A program made the position numbers and the translations under genes. Under the pieces are notes generated by a model, which did no database searches, was not told the origin of the DNA, and saw only the letters and a list, made by a program, of their open reading frames with translations. Positions 1-8,835 of a DNA stretch of 64,000 bases are shown in pieces. Numbering within the stretch: the stretch's first letter is position 1; each line of letters opens with the position of its first letter. The DNA is from Aliishimia sp039978895 (GTDB lineage: Bacteria; Pseudomonadota; Alphaproteobacteria; Rhodobacterales; Rhodobacteraceae): assembly GCA_039978895.1 (NCBI GenBank), contig JBDWAL010000033.1:1-64000 (forward strand), read 5' to 3'.

Positions 1-96
1 GTGGTCGCCGTTGCCCGCAAACGCGCCGTTTTGCTCCATCGCATGTGGACGGATGGCACCGAATTCCGTCAGAACCAAGTGGGAGACATGGCATAA
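1..96 (+). pseudogene. IS110-family transposase, C-terminal end (cut by window edge)
   Basis: The frame is open from base 1 to a TAA at 94-96 and reads as the C-terminal 31 residues of an IS110-type transposase. It includes LLHRMWTDGTEF, which resembles the conserved tail of the transposase_20 domain. IS110 enzymes are DEDD recombinases that make no conventional terminal inverted repeats. The rest of the gene lies outside the window, so it is not known whether the element is intact; it is listed as a fragment. The non-coding 3' part of the element probably runs a few hundred bases further. Confidence 0.75.
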
Positions 97-650
97 TGTA
101 GACGCCAACCACCCAACCTGACGGGGTCGTCCCTCACCCGACGAGGTCTGTCGAAGAAGCCGAATATGGCTGCTGCGCATCTTGAAGCGCGTCTCAAAGC
201 AAGGCTCTGCACTGCCGATCCGACATATGCACGCAGCGGTGCCATCACGCCATCAACCAGACTGCGAAGAGAAGCATGACCCGGATGAGTGACAATGATC
301 CACCAGAAAGAAGGAAAATGAGCTTGACCCAAACACCCAATTAGAGAAGCAGACCTTCGCGGCGCGACGCGGCTCACGAACTGGCAAGATGCGGACGAAG
401 TGAGCTTTCGCTGCGGTAGTCCCAATGACCGATTTTTTTGAACTTTTGGCCCCTATTGGAACATTCAGGAATGTGCCTGCTGTTTCGTGTTCGTCAGTTT
501 GCAATATACCGAATTCTTAATTGACCTAGTGGATACTCGCACTGGCCACATCACCCTCACAATTTTATATTTTATCTTATTATCATAAGGTTGGAAGAGT
601 GCGGGGCTGTGAATGTTCTCTGGTTTATGGAAGCAGATTTGATCTGGAGA
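97..650. other. Non-coding stretch: IS110 3' flank and degenerate repeat
   Basis: No convincing gene is seen. The first part is probably the untranslated 3' flank of the IS110 element. At about 380-412 the minus strand reads GCAGCGAAAGC then a TTCGTCCGCAT core, resembling sequence near 18.67-18.76 kb. After about 510 the sequence becomes AT-rich and leads into the promoter region of the broken GntR gene. Confidence 0.4.
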
Positions 651-673
651 TACTAAACGTCTGATGTTTAGTA
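651..673. promoter_or_regulatory. Inverted repeat in front of the gntR pseudogene
   Basis: TACTAAAC at 651-658 and GTTTAGTA at 666-673 form a perfect 8-bp inverted repeat with a 7-bp spacer, ending seven bases before the ATG at 681. A symmetric site directly before a GntR-family gene fits an autoregulatory operator. That role is inferred. The regulator itself is broken, so the site may now have no function. Confidence 0.45.
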
Positions 674-680
674 TTATCAA

Positions 681-1438
681 ATGAATGAGATGTTGTATTA
701 CGATTTGAAAGATGCAGACGGAGTGGCCCCAAGGCTTGCGATGCAGGTGTCGCGGGAGTTGGGCCGTCGCATTGTTGCAAGTCATTTTAAGGAAGACGCG
801 CTGATCGAGGATGAGGGAAAGCTCTTGCAACGGTTTGGGGTAAGTAAGTCTGTCATCCGTGAGGGCGTCAAGCTGCTCATCAGCAAAGGTCTGCTTGAAG
901 TCAAGCGGGGCAGCGGCACGCGGGTGCGTCGTCGGGCGAGTTGGGCTTTGCTGGATGATGATGTGTTGTCATGGCACCTCTCTGTCGATCCCAAGCCCGC
1001 CTTTTTGCGCCAGTTGCTCGATATGCGCCGCATGATGTAATCTAAGGTTGCGGGCTGGGCGCCATGCACGGGACCTAGGAACAATTCGCCGAAATCGAGG
1101 TCGCACAGGTGCGTATGGAAGAGGACTCCCATGCGATTGAAGACTTCGTGGTCGCAGATGCCCTGTTTCTCCGTGGGATACTGCGCGCAGCCAACAACGA
1201 GATCTTACTGTCGATGGGGGGCGTGATTTTTTCCGCCCTGCTTAGCTCGATCCGGCTGACCAATCGTGATCCGCGAGAAAACGGAAATTCGATCCCGTTT
1301 CAGCGCAAGGTCCTTGAGGCGATCAAAGCGCGAGATCATGCTCTCGCAGAAGAGATGATGACGGCCCACTTGGGCGACTCGAGCCAACGTCTTGAGAGCG
1401 CACTGAAAGATATGGCTGGAGACGCTTTGAAAAACTGA
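681..1438 (+). pseudogene. Broken GntR/FCD-family transcriptional regulator
   Basis: The first frame (681-1040) encodes the N-terminal winged helix-turn-helix: RRIVASHFKEDALIEDEGKL, FGVSKSVIREGVKLL and LEVKRGSGTRV are typical of FadR-type GntR proteins. It then stops at a TAA after MRRMM, where relatives continue with an acidic residue. The FCD ligand domain resumes in another frame from about 1085 (QFAEIEVAQV, MEEDSHAIEDFVVADALF, LSSIRLTNRD) and runs to 1438. The gene therefore carries at least one premature stop plus a frameshift. Regulators of this type often sit beside sugar or sugar-acid transport genes, which matches the broken ABC genes just downstream. The assignment is firm at family level; the ligand is unknown. 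Confidence 0.85.
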
Positions 1439-1613
1439 CCGCCCAGCAGAGCGGGAATATTCACCAGCCCGCAGTGGTGTGCAGGCTAGTGGGGGGCAGC
1501 GCTACACCGGATTTAATCAACGTCGCGCCACCGAATCCAACCCGAGATTTCAAGGAAACCACCAGACGAAAAGACGCCTAATAAAGCGTCAAAACATCAA
1601 CATGGAGGACATG

Positions 1614-2665
1614 ATGTTTTCCAACTTAAAGAAAGGTCTTCTCGCGATGACCATGCTGGCCAGTGCGATGCTTGTTGCGCAATCGACTTATGCAGAAGAA
1701 ATGGTCGCCCTATTGTTGACTGAAAACGGAAACCCACGCTGGGAACAGCAGGACGCGGCAGCGTTTTTGCGCATGATGGCCGAGATTACCCCGGACGTGA
1801 AGGTCGAAGTTTTCAACGCCAACAATGATACGTCCGTGCAGCAGCGTTAGGCGGAACAAGCGTTGACACAAGGTGCCAAAGTGCTGGTTGTGATCCCGAT
1901 TGACGGTGAAAGCTCCGCCATTATTGTGGATATCGCCGCAGAAGAAGGTGTTCCAACAATTGCCTGTGACGGGATGATAAATTCGGTGAACACGACTTTC
2001 TGGGTACAGGCTGATCTCGAAGGTATGGGCTTTGATCAGGCAGCATGTGATCAACAACACCGCAGACGGTGACACGCTGGTCATGCTGAAAGGCTCGCCC
2101 ACTGATCCAAACGCTGCCGTGATCCACAATAGTCAGTTGCGGGCGTTGACACCGCTTTATGAAAGCGGTGCACGTGTCATGGGTTATGAAAACTGGACCC
2201 AAGGATGGGATCCCGCGATTGCGCGTCGTTCGATGGATCAGGCCCTGACGCAGTTGAATTACAATGTTCAGGGTGTCGTGTCGTCCAATGACGGCGATGC
2301 CGGTGCGGCAATGGAAGAACAAGGCAAGGGGGGGTACAGTTCCTGTCTCCGGTCTGGACTGTACGGTTCAGGCGCAGCAGCTGATGTTGCTTGGCAAACA
2401 CACCCAATGTGGCTGGCGCCCGCTTGAAGATATGGCCGCAGCGGCCGCGCAAGTGACCGTACGCTTGGTAAACGGTGAAGACTTCTCGGATCTTGCCCCA
2501 CAAACCGTTGAAAACGGTGTCGGCGCGACAGTCGCGTATGTTCCGGTCGGATCATATTCTGCCGTTGGTGTGGATGGCGTAGCCTATGTCATCGCCAATG
2601 ATGCCTCCATCACCAAAGAGATGGTGTGCCAAGGCGAAGCCGCAGAAACGACTTTCTGCCAGTAA
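1614..2665 (+). pseudogene. Broken sugar ABC transporter periplasmic binding protein
   Basis: GGAGG at 1604-1608 precedes two ATGs at 1611 and 1614; the second has the better spacing. A signal peptide (FSNLKKGLLAMTMLASAMLV) leads into a periplasmic-binding-protein type 1 domain with TQGAKVLVVIPIDGESSA. At least three lesions are visible: an in-frame TAG at 1848-1850, after which the same frame continues; a frame change near 2040; and another in a G-rich run near 2328-2336. The rest of the fold continues through NNTADGDTLVMLKGSPTDPN and QLNYNVQGVVSSNDGDA to a TAA at 2665. Family resemblance is to xylose/galactose-type binding proteins; the substrate cannot be assigned. Homopolymer sequencing error could explain one lesion but not the whole set. 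Confidence 0.85.
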
Positions 2666-2697
2666 CCGGAACTCAAACGTCTGACCATGAAAACACG

Positions 2698-3170
2698 GTG
2701 GGGTCAGTGGTCTCACCCCCTCACCTGCGTGTGAGCGGTATTCACAAGCGATTTGGTGCTGTTCATGCCCTGCGCGGCGTCGACTTTGAGGTCACCCGTG
2801 GCGAGGTCATGGCCTTGGTTGACGACAATGGTGCGGGCAAGTCCACCCTGATGAAGGTGTTGGCCGGGGTCCATGCCGCTGACGAAGGCCAGTTGTTCAT
2901 CGACGAGACCCTCGTGAGTGTGAATTCCGCTCACGATGCAAGCAATTTGAGCATCCAAATTGTCTATCAAGACGCGAGAATCTGGATGTGTCTGCGAACC
3001 TGTCTTTGGGCGCTGAGCCAGTGAAACCCGGCTGGGGCTTTCTGCCCCGTCTTTTGCGTCCGCTGGATGATTTGGAGATGGAAGTTAGAGCGCGGGACGC
3101 GATTGACCGTCTTCTGGTGCGCATTTCGCAATCTGTCCGCGCCAAGGTCGGTGGCTTGTCAGGTGGTCAG
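2698..3170 (+). pseudogene. Broken, truncated sugar ABC transporter ATPase
   Basis: The N-terminal part reads as a sugar-type ABC ATPase: RVSGIHKRFGAVHALRGVDF, then a Walker A region reading VDDNGAGKST where GDNGAGKST is usual (the first Gly is Asp). The frame is lost near 2975, just after the Q-loop (IQIVYQD). It resumes in another frame as LDDLEMEVRARDAIDRLL and SQSVRAKVGGLSGGQ. Homology ends right after the LSGGQ signature at 3156-3170; the Walker B half is missing and unrelated sequence follows. No permease gene is recognisable. With the preceding binding-protein and regulator genes this is the remains of one sugar-uptake operon. Confidence 0.85.
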
Positions 3171-3499
3171 CCCTTCGGCCCAAACCCACTTTCGCCCGGC
3201 CTTCCACCAAAATATCAACACAGCGATAAGGCTAAGGAAGGGGAGATACTGACTTAGAATGAAGACAAAAGGCCAAATGAGAAAATAGAAAATAAAAATA
3301 GGACCCACAATGCCGTTCAATGCGCTTGGCGTCAGGCCAAGCGCTGTTTCATCGACAATCCCAAGAAATCACAGAAAAGTGGCTACACTGACGATCAGTA
3401 GATATTTTGACGCTTTATCAAGGCTCATCCAAAACACCTTTGTTGGTTACTCTCCTCAATCTAAAATTGAATTGAGGCAGGGGTTCGGCAATGATATCT
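3171..3499. other. Non-coding stretch with a hairpin
   Basis: No gene is supported. The sequence after the ATPase remnant does not continue the ABC fold. A perfect 9-bp stem (GCGCTTGGC at 3322-3330, GCCAAGCGC at 3336-3344) with a 5-nt loop is present. It could be an old terminator, but no long T-run follows. Confidence 0.4.
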
Positions 3500-3691
3500 T
3501 GCGCTTTGCGTAACCAGAGGCTGGATTGCGCCATGGCCCTTGTCGAGGATGTCGGGCTGGACGGCGATATGCTTGAAGCACAGGCCTTTGCCTATCTGGC
3601 GGTGCGGGTGCTGCACGGCTTGCCGACCTCTTCGCCGGGCACCACGGGGGTTGCGGTGCCTGTGGCGGGGGGACGGATCTTGTGCGTTTGA
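3500..3691 (+). pseudogene. anmK: C-terminal remnant of anhydro-N-acetylmuramic acid kinase
   Basis: One frame shows the conserved AnmK C-terminus: VEDVGLDGDMLEAQAFAYLA followed by RVLHGLPTSSPGTTG. AnmK phosphorylates 1,6-anhydro-MurNAc recovered from the cell wall and is normally about 360-370 residues long. Only the last 60 or so residues are present, there is no upstream kinase core, and the frame ends at a TGA at 3689-3691. It is therefore a fragment and certainly not a working enzyme. Whether an intact copy exists elsewhere cannot be told from here. Confidence 0.75.
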
Positions 3692-3767
3692 CCATCCCGT
3701 GATCTTGTGCCGCCCGGTGCCCACCGCGACGATCGCCTGTCATGCCGTCAATTCATCTGCCGGCGCT

Positions 3768-5198
3768 CTATGCAGATGTGGTCGGGTGCGCACGACGCCG
3801 GCCACGCAGCGCCCCCAATGCCAGAAACCCAGTTGCAAACATCCAAAGACCTGCCGGCAGTGGCACCGGTGCGGGCATCGACCTCAATTCATCAACGAAC
3901 GCACTTGCGGAGAATTGGCGATTGTCCGCCATCTCAAAGCTTTCCCATGACTTGATATTCAGCTCGAACTTGTCATCCACCCGAAGCGAAAGCGCCCCCG
4001 CGCCGTCGTCAAACAAAAGATCGAAATCCTCGATCAGCAGATTGGAAAACACCATGCTGTCCAGCCCAAGACCGCCATCGATCATCGCGCCGCCCGCAAA
4101 ATCCTCAAAGAATTCGTAGTTACTCTGGAATGTCAGCGTGTCTTTGCCATCGCCAAAGTCCGCGCCGCCGATCAGCGACGCGCCACCATGCATGAAAAAC
4201 GCATCGTCACCGGCGCCAAGGGACATGGCAAGGCCGGACGTGCCTTCGATCGTACCGCCTTCCAGCGAGATCAGGTGGTCGCGAGCGATTATGCGTGCAG
4301 CGGATGTTGTGCCGTCGATCCCGACAGTCCCGCGAATTGTGCCCGAATTGATGATCGTGGCGACGGTGTCGGACCGGACACCGCTGGGTGAATCAGGTCT
4401 CGCTAAAGGGTTCGTTCCCAAGACGCGCACACCGACGGCATTGTCGGCCTCAATCAACGCCCCTGCCATGTTGCTAAGCGATCCCCCCGTTATGACGACC
4501 CCACCCGGACCAAAACCGGTTCCGGTTGAATACGGGCCATCCGCGGGATCAAAGGTATTGCGGATCACACCGTAATTCATGGCGGTCGAACCATCCATTT
4601 GCAACCCGCTGGTATAGCCCTCGAAAGTTCCGAAATTCATGACGTTACTTACCCGGCCAAGACCAACGCCATAATACCGCTCGGACGAGATGGTCGCTGA
4701 CGACATTATGCCCTGGCCGTTGGAGTCAAACGCAATTTGCCCATTGGTGATAACGGCTGGGCCTCCAAAACCCAAAGAGTTCACATCGTTGCCAAAAGCC
4801 CCGACAATCCAAACGCCCGGTCCAACACCGGAAATGTCACCAAGGTTTGTGATTTCAGAAAGAGGCCCCCCCGCGATTCCATAACCGCCTGTGACCCGCG
4901 CGCCTTCTTCGATCCGAGCCACCACAGCGATCCCATCGCTAAAATCGATTGCGCCGCTCCCTGGAAAGGTCGTGCGCGTGTTGATTTCAGCGCCTGTCAA
5001 AACATTGACAAAGCTGCCAAGGAACGGGCCAACGGGGCGTGTTTCTATCGCATCCGGCCCATCCACGATTGTGATCGCGTCACACGTGATCCTAACGATG
5101 TCTAGATAGCAATCCGCCTGAGCCGGACCTGCTAGTAACACTATAGCCAAGGGCGCGCCTCCCAAAAGGGTGGCGGCGCCATATGTCAAACGGATCAT
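3768..5198 (-). CDS. Secreted VPLPA-CTERM protein, function unknown
   Basis: The protein is 476 residues from an ATG at 5198, preceded by GGAGG with good spacing (a TTG five codons earlier is less likely). An N-terminal signal peptide ends near LLAGPAQA. The body is rich in Gly, Asn and Thr with recurring short units such as ITNLGDISG, VITNGQIAF, NYGVIRNT and IINSGTIRG. These suggest a beta-helix or autotransporter-passenger-like repeat fold. A predicted aspartate/glycine-rich stretch (GADFGDGKDTL) follows. The C-terminus has the sorting signature PVPLPAGLWMF, a hydrophobic helix and a basic tail (RGRRR). VPLPA-CTERM signals are recognised by exosortase-type enzymes; none is encoded here. It sits alone between an anmK remnant and an IS element and appears intact. 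The surface or secreted location is inferred from the two signals. Confidence 0.75.
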   Translation of the reverse strand: MIRLTYGAATLLGGAPLAIVLLAGPAQADCYLDIVRITCDAITIVDGPDAIETRPVGPFLGSFVNVLTGAEINTRTTFPGSGAIDFSDGIAVVARIEEGARVTGGYGIAGGPLSEITNLGDISGVGPGVWIVGAFGNDVNSLGFGGPAVITNGQIAFDSNGQGIMSSATISSERYYGVGLGRVSNVMNFGTFEGYTSGLQMDGSTAMNYGVIRNTFDPADGPYSTGTGFGPGGVVITGGSLSNMAGALIEADNAVGVRVLGTNPLARPDSPSGVRSDTVATIINSGTIRGTVGIDGTTSAARIIARDHLISLEGGTIEGTSGLAMSLGAGDDAFFMHGGASLIGGADFGDGKDTLTFQSNYEFFEDFAGGAMIDGGLGLDSMVFSNLLIEDFDLLFDDGAGALSLRVDDKFELNIKSWESFEMADNRQFSASAFVDELRSMPAPVPLPAGLWMFATGFLALGALRGRRRAHPTTSA

Positions 5199-5352
5199 AC
5201 CCGTTACCTCCAAATGCTTTAAATAAATTTCATCCGACAGTCCCCAAGCGGCCTTCCATCTAACGCGAAGATCGCCTGATCAGGCCTGTGGATCAAGTAT
5301 CTATTCCCTCTGAGGGTCTCCGGAGGTGCGGAAACGCCTGAAGTTGGGTGCC

Positions 5353-6708
5353 TCATGCTTCGAAGCGATGCTGTGCTGGCCCGGAGGCGACGATTTTCAG
5401 CCGTTGGACAGAGATGTCCTGCCGCGTTCGTTGAGTTTGTGTTGTGAACGCTGTCACGCGGACAGTGGTGGTGCTCGCAGTCGGTGGATCGTGGCGGCTG
5501 GCGCGCACCATTGGGCCTGTGACGGCTACCTCAGCCATATGGAAGGTGATGGCGCGGGCGTGACGCACCATGCGTGCCCCGATTTTGATCAGTGTAAGTT
5601 GCAGGCTGGTAAGCGACCAGTCGGCCATTTCCTCGGGTAGCTCGATGCAGAGCAGGAAGGTGGCTAGGTTGTAGGCCAGCGCGTGCAGTTGCAACCGCAC
5701 CTCATTGTCGCGGGACCGCCTGCATGATAGCCGCGTCCAATGGAAGGCGTATTTTCCCTCCTTGATGTGCTGTTCGGCGGTGCGGCGTCGATTGTAGAAG
5801 CGGGTGACCTCATCCGGCTCCATGGGCAGATTGGTGACGATGAAACCCATTCGGGGGAACAGCTCACTCAGATGCCACTCGATCTTGGCGATCACAGGCC
5901 GTTCCTTGTCCCATGATGCGGCATGATACTGGAACTCCTCGTTGAACCGCTTCACCTTGGTTTTTGAGGGACGCCCCACAGGCCGTGTCAACCGGTGGGT
6001 GATGCAACCATCCAGAACTGCGGTCTTCTTCATCCGGATGGCGTAGACATAGCCCGCCTCTTCCAAGCGCTCATAAAGTGCCGGGATCGCGTAGGCGGCA
6101 TCGGCGCGGAAGAAGCGGCCACCAAGCTTGCGGTCAGCATAGCGTGTAATCACTGGGTCGAGGACGTCCTGCCAGCCGTCAGCGCCTTCTTGGTCCCCAT
6201 GTGTCGGACTGATCGAGCTGTCCATGTCCAGCACAATATACTTCAGCCCGTTGCGGTCATGAAACTGGTCGATCCATTGGCCGTTCAGATCAGACAGAGC
6301 CGCCCGGTTCTCTGCGGTGGCCAATCCCTCGGTCTCGAACCGGCCCATCTGCGACGTGGATGCGGCCTGCGCATCCATGGCACGGCCACCGACAACTTGG
6401 CGCATCACGGGACCGAGCGCGAGACGGTCGGCGTCATTGACGCCCTCGTATCCTGCCAACGGGCCGTAGACCGATTGCCGAAACAGTCCGTTGAGCCGGT
6501 GGATCGTGTTCTTGCCACGGCGATTGTCGCACAGGGCAGCAGTCGCCAAATCGGACAGCCCGAGTGCGTCGTCAAGCTCGCGCATCACCAGACGGCCGCC
6601 GTCCGAACTGCGCTGAGCGCCCCGAAATTCCTGCCGTACCCGGCGGTCGAAATCCACACGATCTGCCCGCTGCAAGCCCGCACCCTTTGGGTGATCCATG
6701 AAACACAT
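5353..6708 (-). mobile_element. IS1380-family transposase, probably internally deleted
   Basis: The 451-residue product is an IS1380-family DDE transposase. It has the N-terminal region RQSVYGPLAGYEGVNDADRL, the catalytic strand YIVLDMDSSISPTHGDQEG and the C-terminal block FYNRRRTAEQHIKEGKYAF. Relatives have about 35 residues between the first catalytic motif and ADGW, including the conserved AYNGHFGCTCYHPLFVFNQF-like segment. Here GDQEG joins directly to ADGWQDVLDPV near residue 175, so an in-frame deletion is likely. That would remove part of the catalytic core and make the copy inactive unless helped in trans. A terminal inverted-repeat pair could not be fixed with confidence; sequence at 6727-6757 includes an AT-rich ATATATAAAAAATATC run typical of such ends. 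Confidence 0.75.
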
Positions 6709-7420
6709 CCTTCCTAGCAGGCAACGCTATGATATATAAAAAATATCTCTGTCAGGGCAGCGAAACCAGAGATCTACTTGGGGAATGCGGGCAGAGATTT
6801 TTGGATTTTTAGGTCATCGGCCACTTAGAACTTTACCCGACAGTAGACGTTGGTACAGCAGCGTATGGCAACAAAGTCCGCAAAGTGTGAGTCCGCCACC
6901 CCTCGGACCATGCTCCTGAAGCGAATGGCCGCTCTGACGGGCCGCACCGCAGCATGACTAAAGTAGGGTGAACGGCGGCAATGGGCCGGAAGTGTTTCCG
7001 TGTTGAGGCCAAGATGAGCAGATGCTGGGCTGCATCCGAGGTCGGCTTCGAGCCCAGCGCAATCATTGCCATTTTGTGCTGCGCACGCAGCGACAGAAAT
7101 GTCGCGAGTGCGTATTGTTGGGTGTCATTGTGCAGAGGGAAGACTGGCCCTTCATGCAAAACGCAGCGTGGATCAGTGTCTAGTTGACGGTTGGTGGACA
7201 AAGCGGCCTAGTACAAATGAAGATTTTGCTGACGCTGCATTTTCTCTCAATTGGGGCAGTGACTATCTTCCAGCGCTGCACTCTTCATCTAATCTGCCGT
7301 TTTACAATCAAGACGCGGATCAAACTGTCCTGTTTAGGCCATCGGTCCTGTTTGTGAACGGCGTTCGGGGGGCGCAATCATTGGATTGGAAGAGACCCAA
7401 TGCACTACTATTTGTTACAC
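6709..7420. other. Gene-free stretch with a degenerate repeat
   Basis: Open frames here have no recognisable protein signature. An 83-bp segment at 6973-7055 closely resembles, in inverted orientation, 21139-21221. The rest shows nothing assignable. It separates the IS1380 copy from the aromatic island. Confidence 0.5.
6973..7055 (+). repeat. Degenerate intergenic repeat, copy A
   Basis: The segment starts CGGCGGCNNTGGGCCG and contains TGAGCAGATGCTG, GCATCCGAGGTC and CGAGCCC. The same blocks in the same order occur on the minus strand at 21139-21221, where the segment is also 83 bp. The blocks are well conserved and the spacers are not. Confidence 0.7.
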
Positions 7421-7852
7421 TCATTCATCCGTGTGATGAACCCATCGAGTTTTTAGGTCAGAAATCGAAGTCAGTTTACGCTCCGGAAGACCAGAAATAT
7501 CACGATCAGCCTCTGCGATTTTGATCGAATTTCCGTCCCATAGCCACCAGTAAATCGGCAATCCATTGCTGTCTCGTACAGCAAATCGGAACAATGGCAT
7601 TGTCAGCAGACTGTGATGAGAAAGATGGCTTTCAACTTGCCCCTTCAGACGACCCAACTGTAAAGCCTGTGACAGTGGCGCAATCACAAACTCAGAAAAT
7701 GACAGCGCGTCAGGTGACGCAAGGAGTGCGTCGTATCTGTTGGGATCGATCGCCAAAACCTCGTGATAGGTTGGATGAACACAAACGCATTTCGCGTAGA
7801 AATGTGCATCATTAAGGTCAATGCGAACGACGTCACCAACGTGCAGGGTCAT
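7421..7852 (-). CDS. Small protein coupled to aromatic operon, unknown function
   Basis: The 143-residue protein begins MTLHVGDVVRIDLNDAHFYA. Its ATG overlaps the stop of the decarboxylase-like gene in an ATGA, so the two are translationally coupled. No signal peptide or membrane helix is seen. The opening beta-strand-rich segment (GDVVRIDL, FYAKCVCV) and the later IYWWLWDGNSIKI faintly recall Imm26-like or small beta-barrel proteins, but this is not enough to name it. It is the last gene of a four-gene minus-strand operon with a reductase, dehydrogenase and decarboxylase-like protein, so a role in the same aromatic pathway (accessory, binding or regulatory) is inferred from position alone. 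Confidence 0.65.
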   Translation of the reverse strand: MTLHVGDVVRIDLNDAHFYAKCVCVHPTYHEVLAIDPNRYDALLASPDALSFSEFVIAPLSQALQLGRLKGQVESHLSHHSLLTMPLFRFAVRDSNGLPIYWWLWDGNSIKIAEADRDISGLPERKLTSISDLKTRWVHHTDE

Positions 7853-8835
7853 AGGCTGTAACCTTCATACGATGCCGGGTGGAACAGCTCTGCGATGTCC
7901 AGTTTGCGCGGGGAAAGACCTTGCGCGTAATGCGCGGTCAAAAAGGCGTCGATGACATGTTCGTTGCCCGCCACACCGTAGGACCAAATGTTGGGTTGAA
8001 GTTGATCGGCAAGGCGCAATGTGTCCTCGACAAACGGCATCGTAACTTTGGTGGCTGATGTATCCGCCAACGCCGCAGTAGCCATTGCCTTGGACTGGCC
8101 AAAAGCTTTCACCAGTGCGCCGGGCAACCAAGGATGTTGGTCCGCAAGGCTACGGCGCACGCCAAGCACGTGCATGATCGGGAAGATTTTCGTGTCTTTG
8201 TACCACTGCGTTGCAACCGCTTGGCTGTCGGCAAACAAGCGCCCGACATGGGGGTCACCTTCCGCAAAACAGCGCGGCCAGCGGGGGCCGACGAAACCGT
8301 CGATTTCTCCTGCTGCCAGCATTTCATTCAACGAACGCCCTTCGGGTGCCAGTGTAATGGTCACATCATCCGGTGGAGTGAATTTGAGCTTTTCAGGGCG
8401 TCCGGCTGTATCCATGCCTCCGCGCACCCATTCGATATCGCTGGGCGAGACACCGTAGCCCTGTAAGATCGCGCGCACCCAAACGTTTGCCGTCAATTGA
8501 TATTCGGCAATGCCGATCTTTTTCCCTTTCAGATCGGCGGGCGACGCAATGCCTTTGTCGGTTCGGATATAGATCGAGGTATGGCGAAATGCGCGGCTAA
8601 GGAACACAGGCACGGCGATGTAGGGCGGGTCATCGCGGGTCAGAGACATGCAATAAGAACTGAACGACAGTTCGCTGATATCGCAAGTTTTGTGGCGAAA
8701 AGCGTTAAAGAACATCTCTTCGGGGCTTTGCAGCATGACCACGGGATCAACGCCGTCAATCTTCACGCGCCCGTCGTAAATTGGGCGGGTGCGATCATAG
8801 TCGCCAACGGCTACGGATAACGTCAGATCAGTCAT
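7849..8835 (-). CDS. 4,5-dihydroxyphthalate decarboxylase-like protein
   Basis: This 328-residue protein resembles the Pht5 / 4,5-dihydroxyphthalate decarboxylase family, which has a periplasmic-binding-protein-like fold but acts in the cytoplasm. Here there is no signal peptide: it begins MTDLTLSVAVGDYDRTRPIY. Typical segments are ISELSFSSYCMSLTR, VFLSRAFRHTSIYIRTDKGI and GKKIGIAEYQLTANVWVRA. Family members convert 4,5-dihydroxyphthalate to protocatechuate, but many homologues are uncharacterised or annotated as ABC-type binding proteins. Its ATG overlaps the upstream dehydrogenase stop (ATGA). The neighbouring ring-cleavage gene is gentisate-type rather than protocatechuate-type, so the true substrate may be another dihydroxylated dicarboxylate. 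Family assignment is good; substrate is open. Confidence 0.8.
   Translation of the reverse strand: MTDLTLSVAVGDYDRTRPIYDGRVKIDGVDPVVMLQSPEEMFFNAFRHKTCDISELSFSSYCMSLTRDDPPYIAVPVFLSRAFRHTSIYIRTDKGIASPADLKGKKIGIAEYQLTANVWVRAILQGYGVSPSDIEWVRGGMDTAGRPEKLKFTPPDDVTITLAPEGRSLNEMLAAGEIDGFVGPRWPRCFAEGDPHVGRLFADSQAVATQWYKDTKIFPIMHVLGVRRSLADQHPWLPGALVKAFGQSKAMATAALADTSATKVTMPFVEDTLRLADQLQPNIWSYGVAGNEHVIDAFLTAHYAQGLSPRKLDIAELFHPASYEGYSL

Noticed and set aside
3310..3513. 67-codon frame after the ABC ATPase remnant
   Set aside because: No ribosome-binding site, no domain, and it overlaps a hairpin and the start of the anmK remnant.
6981..7524. Possible genes in the gap after the IS1380 copy
   Set aside because: Frames are composed of repeat sequence or lack any motif; no start context supports them.
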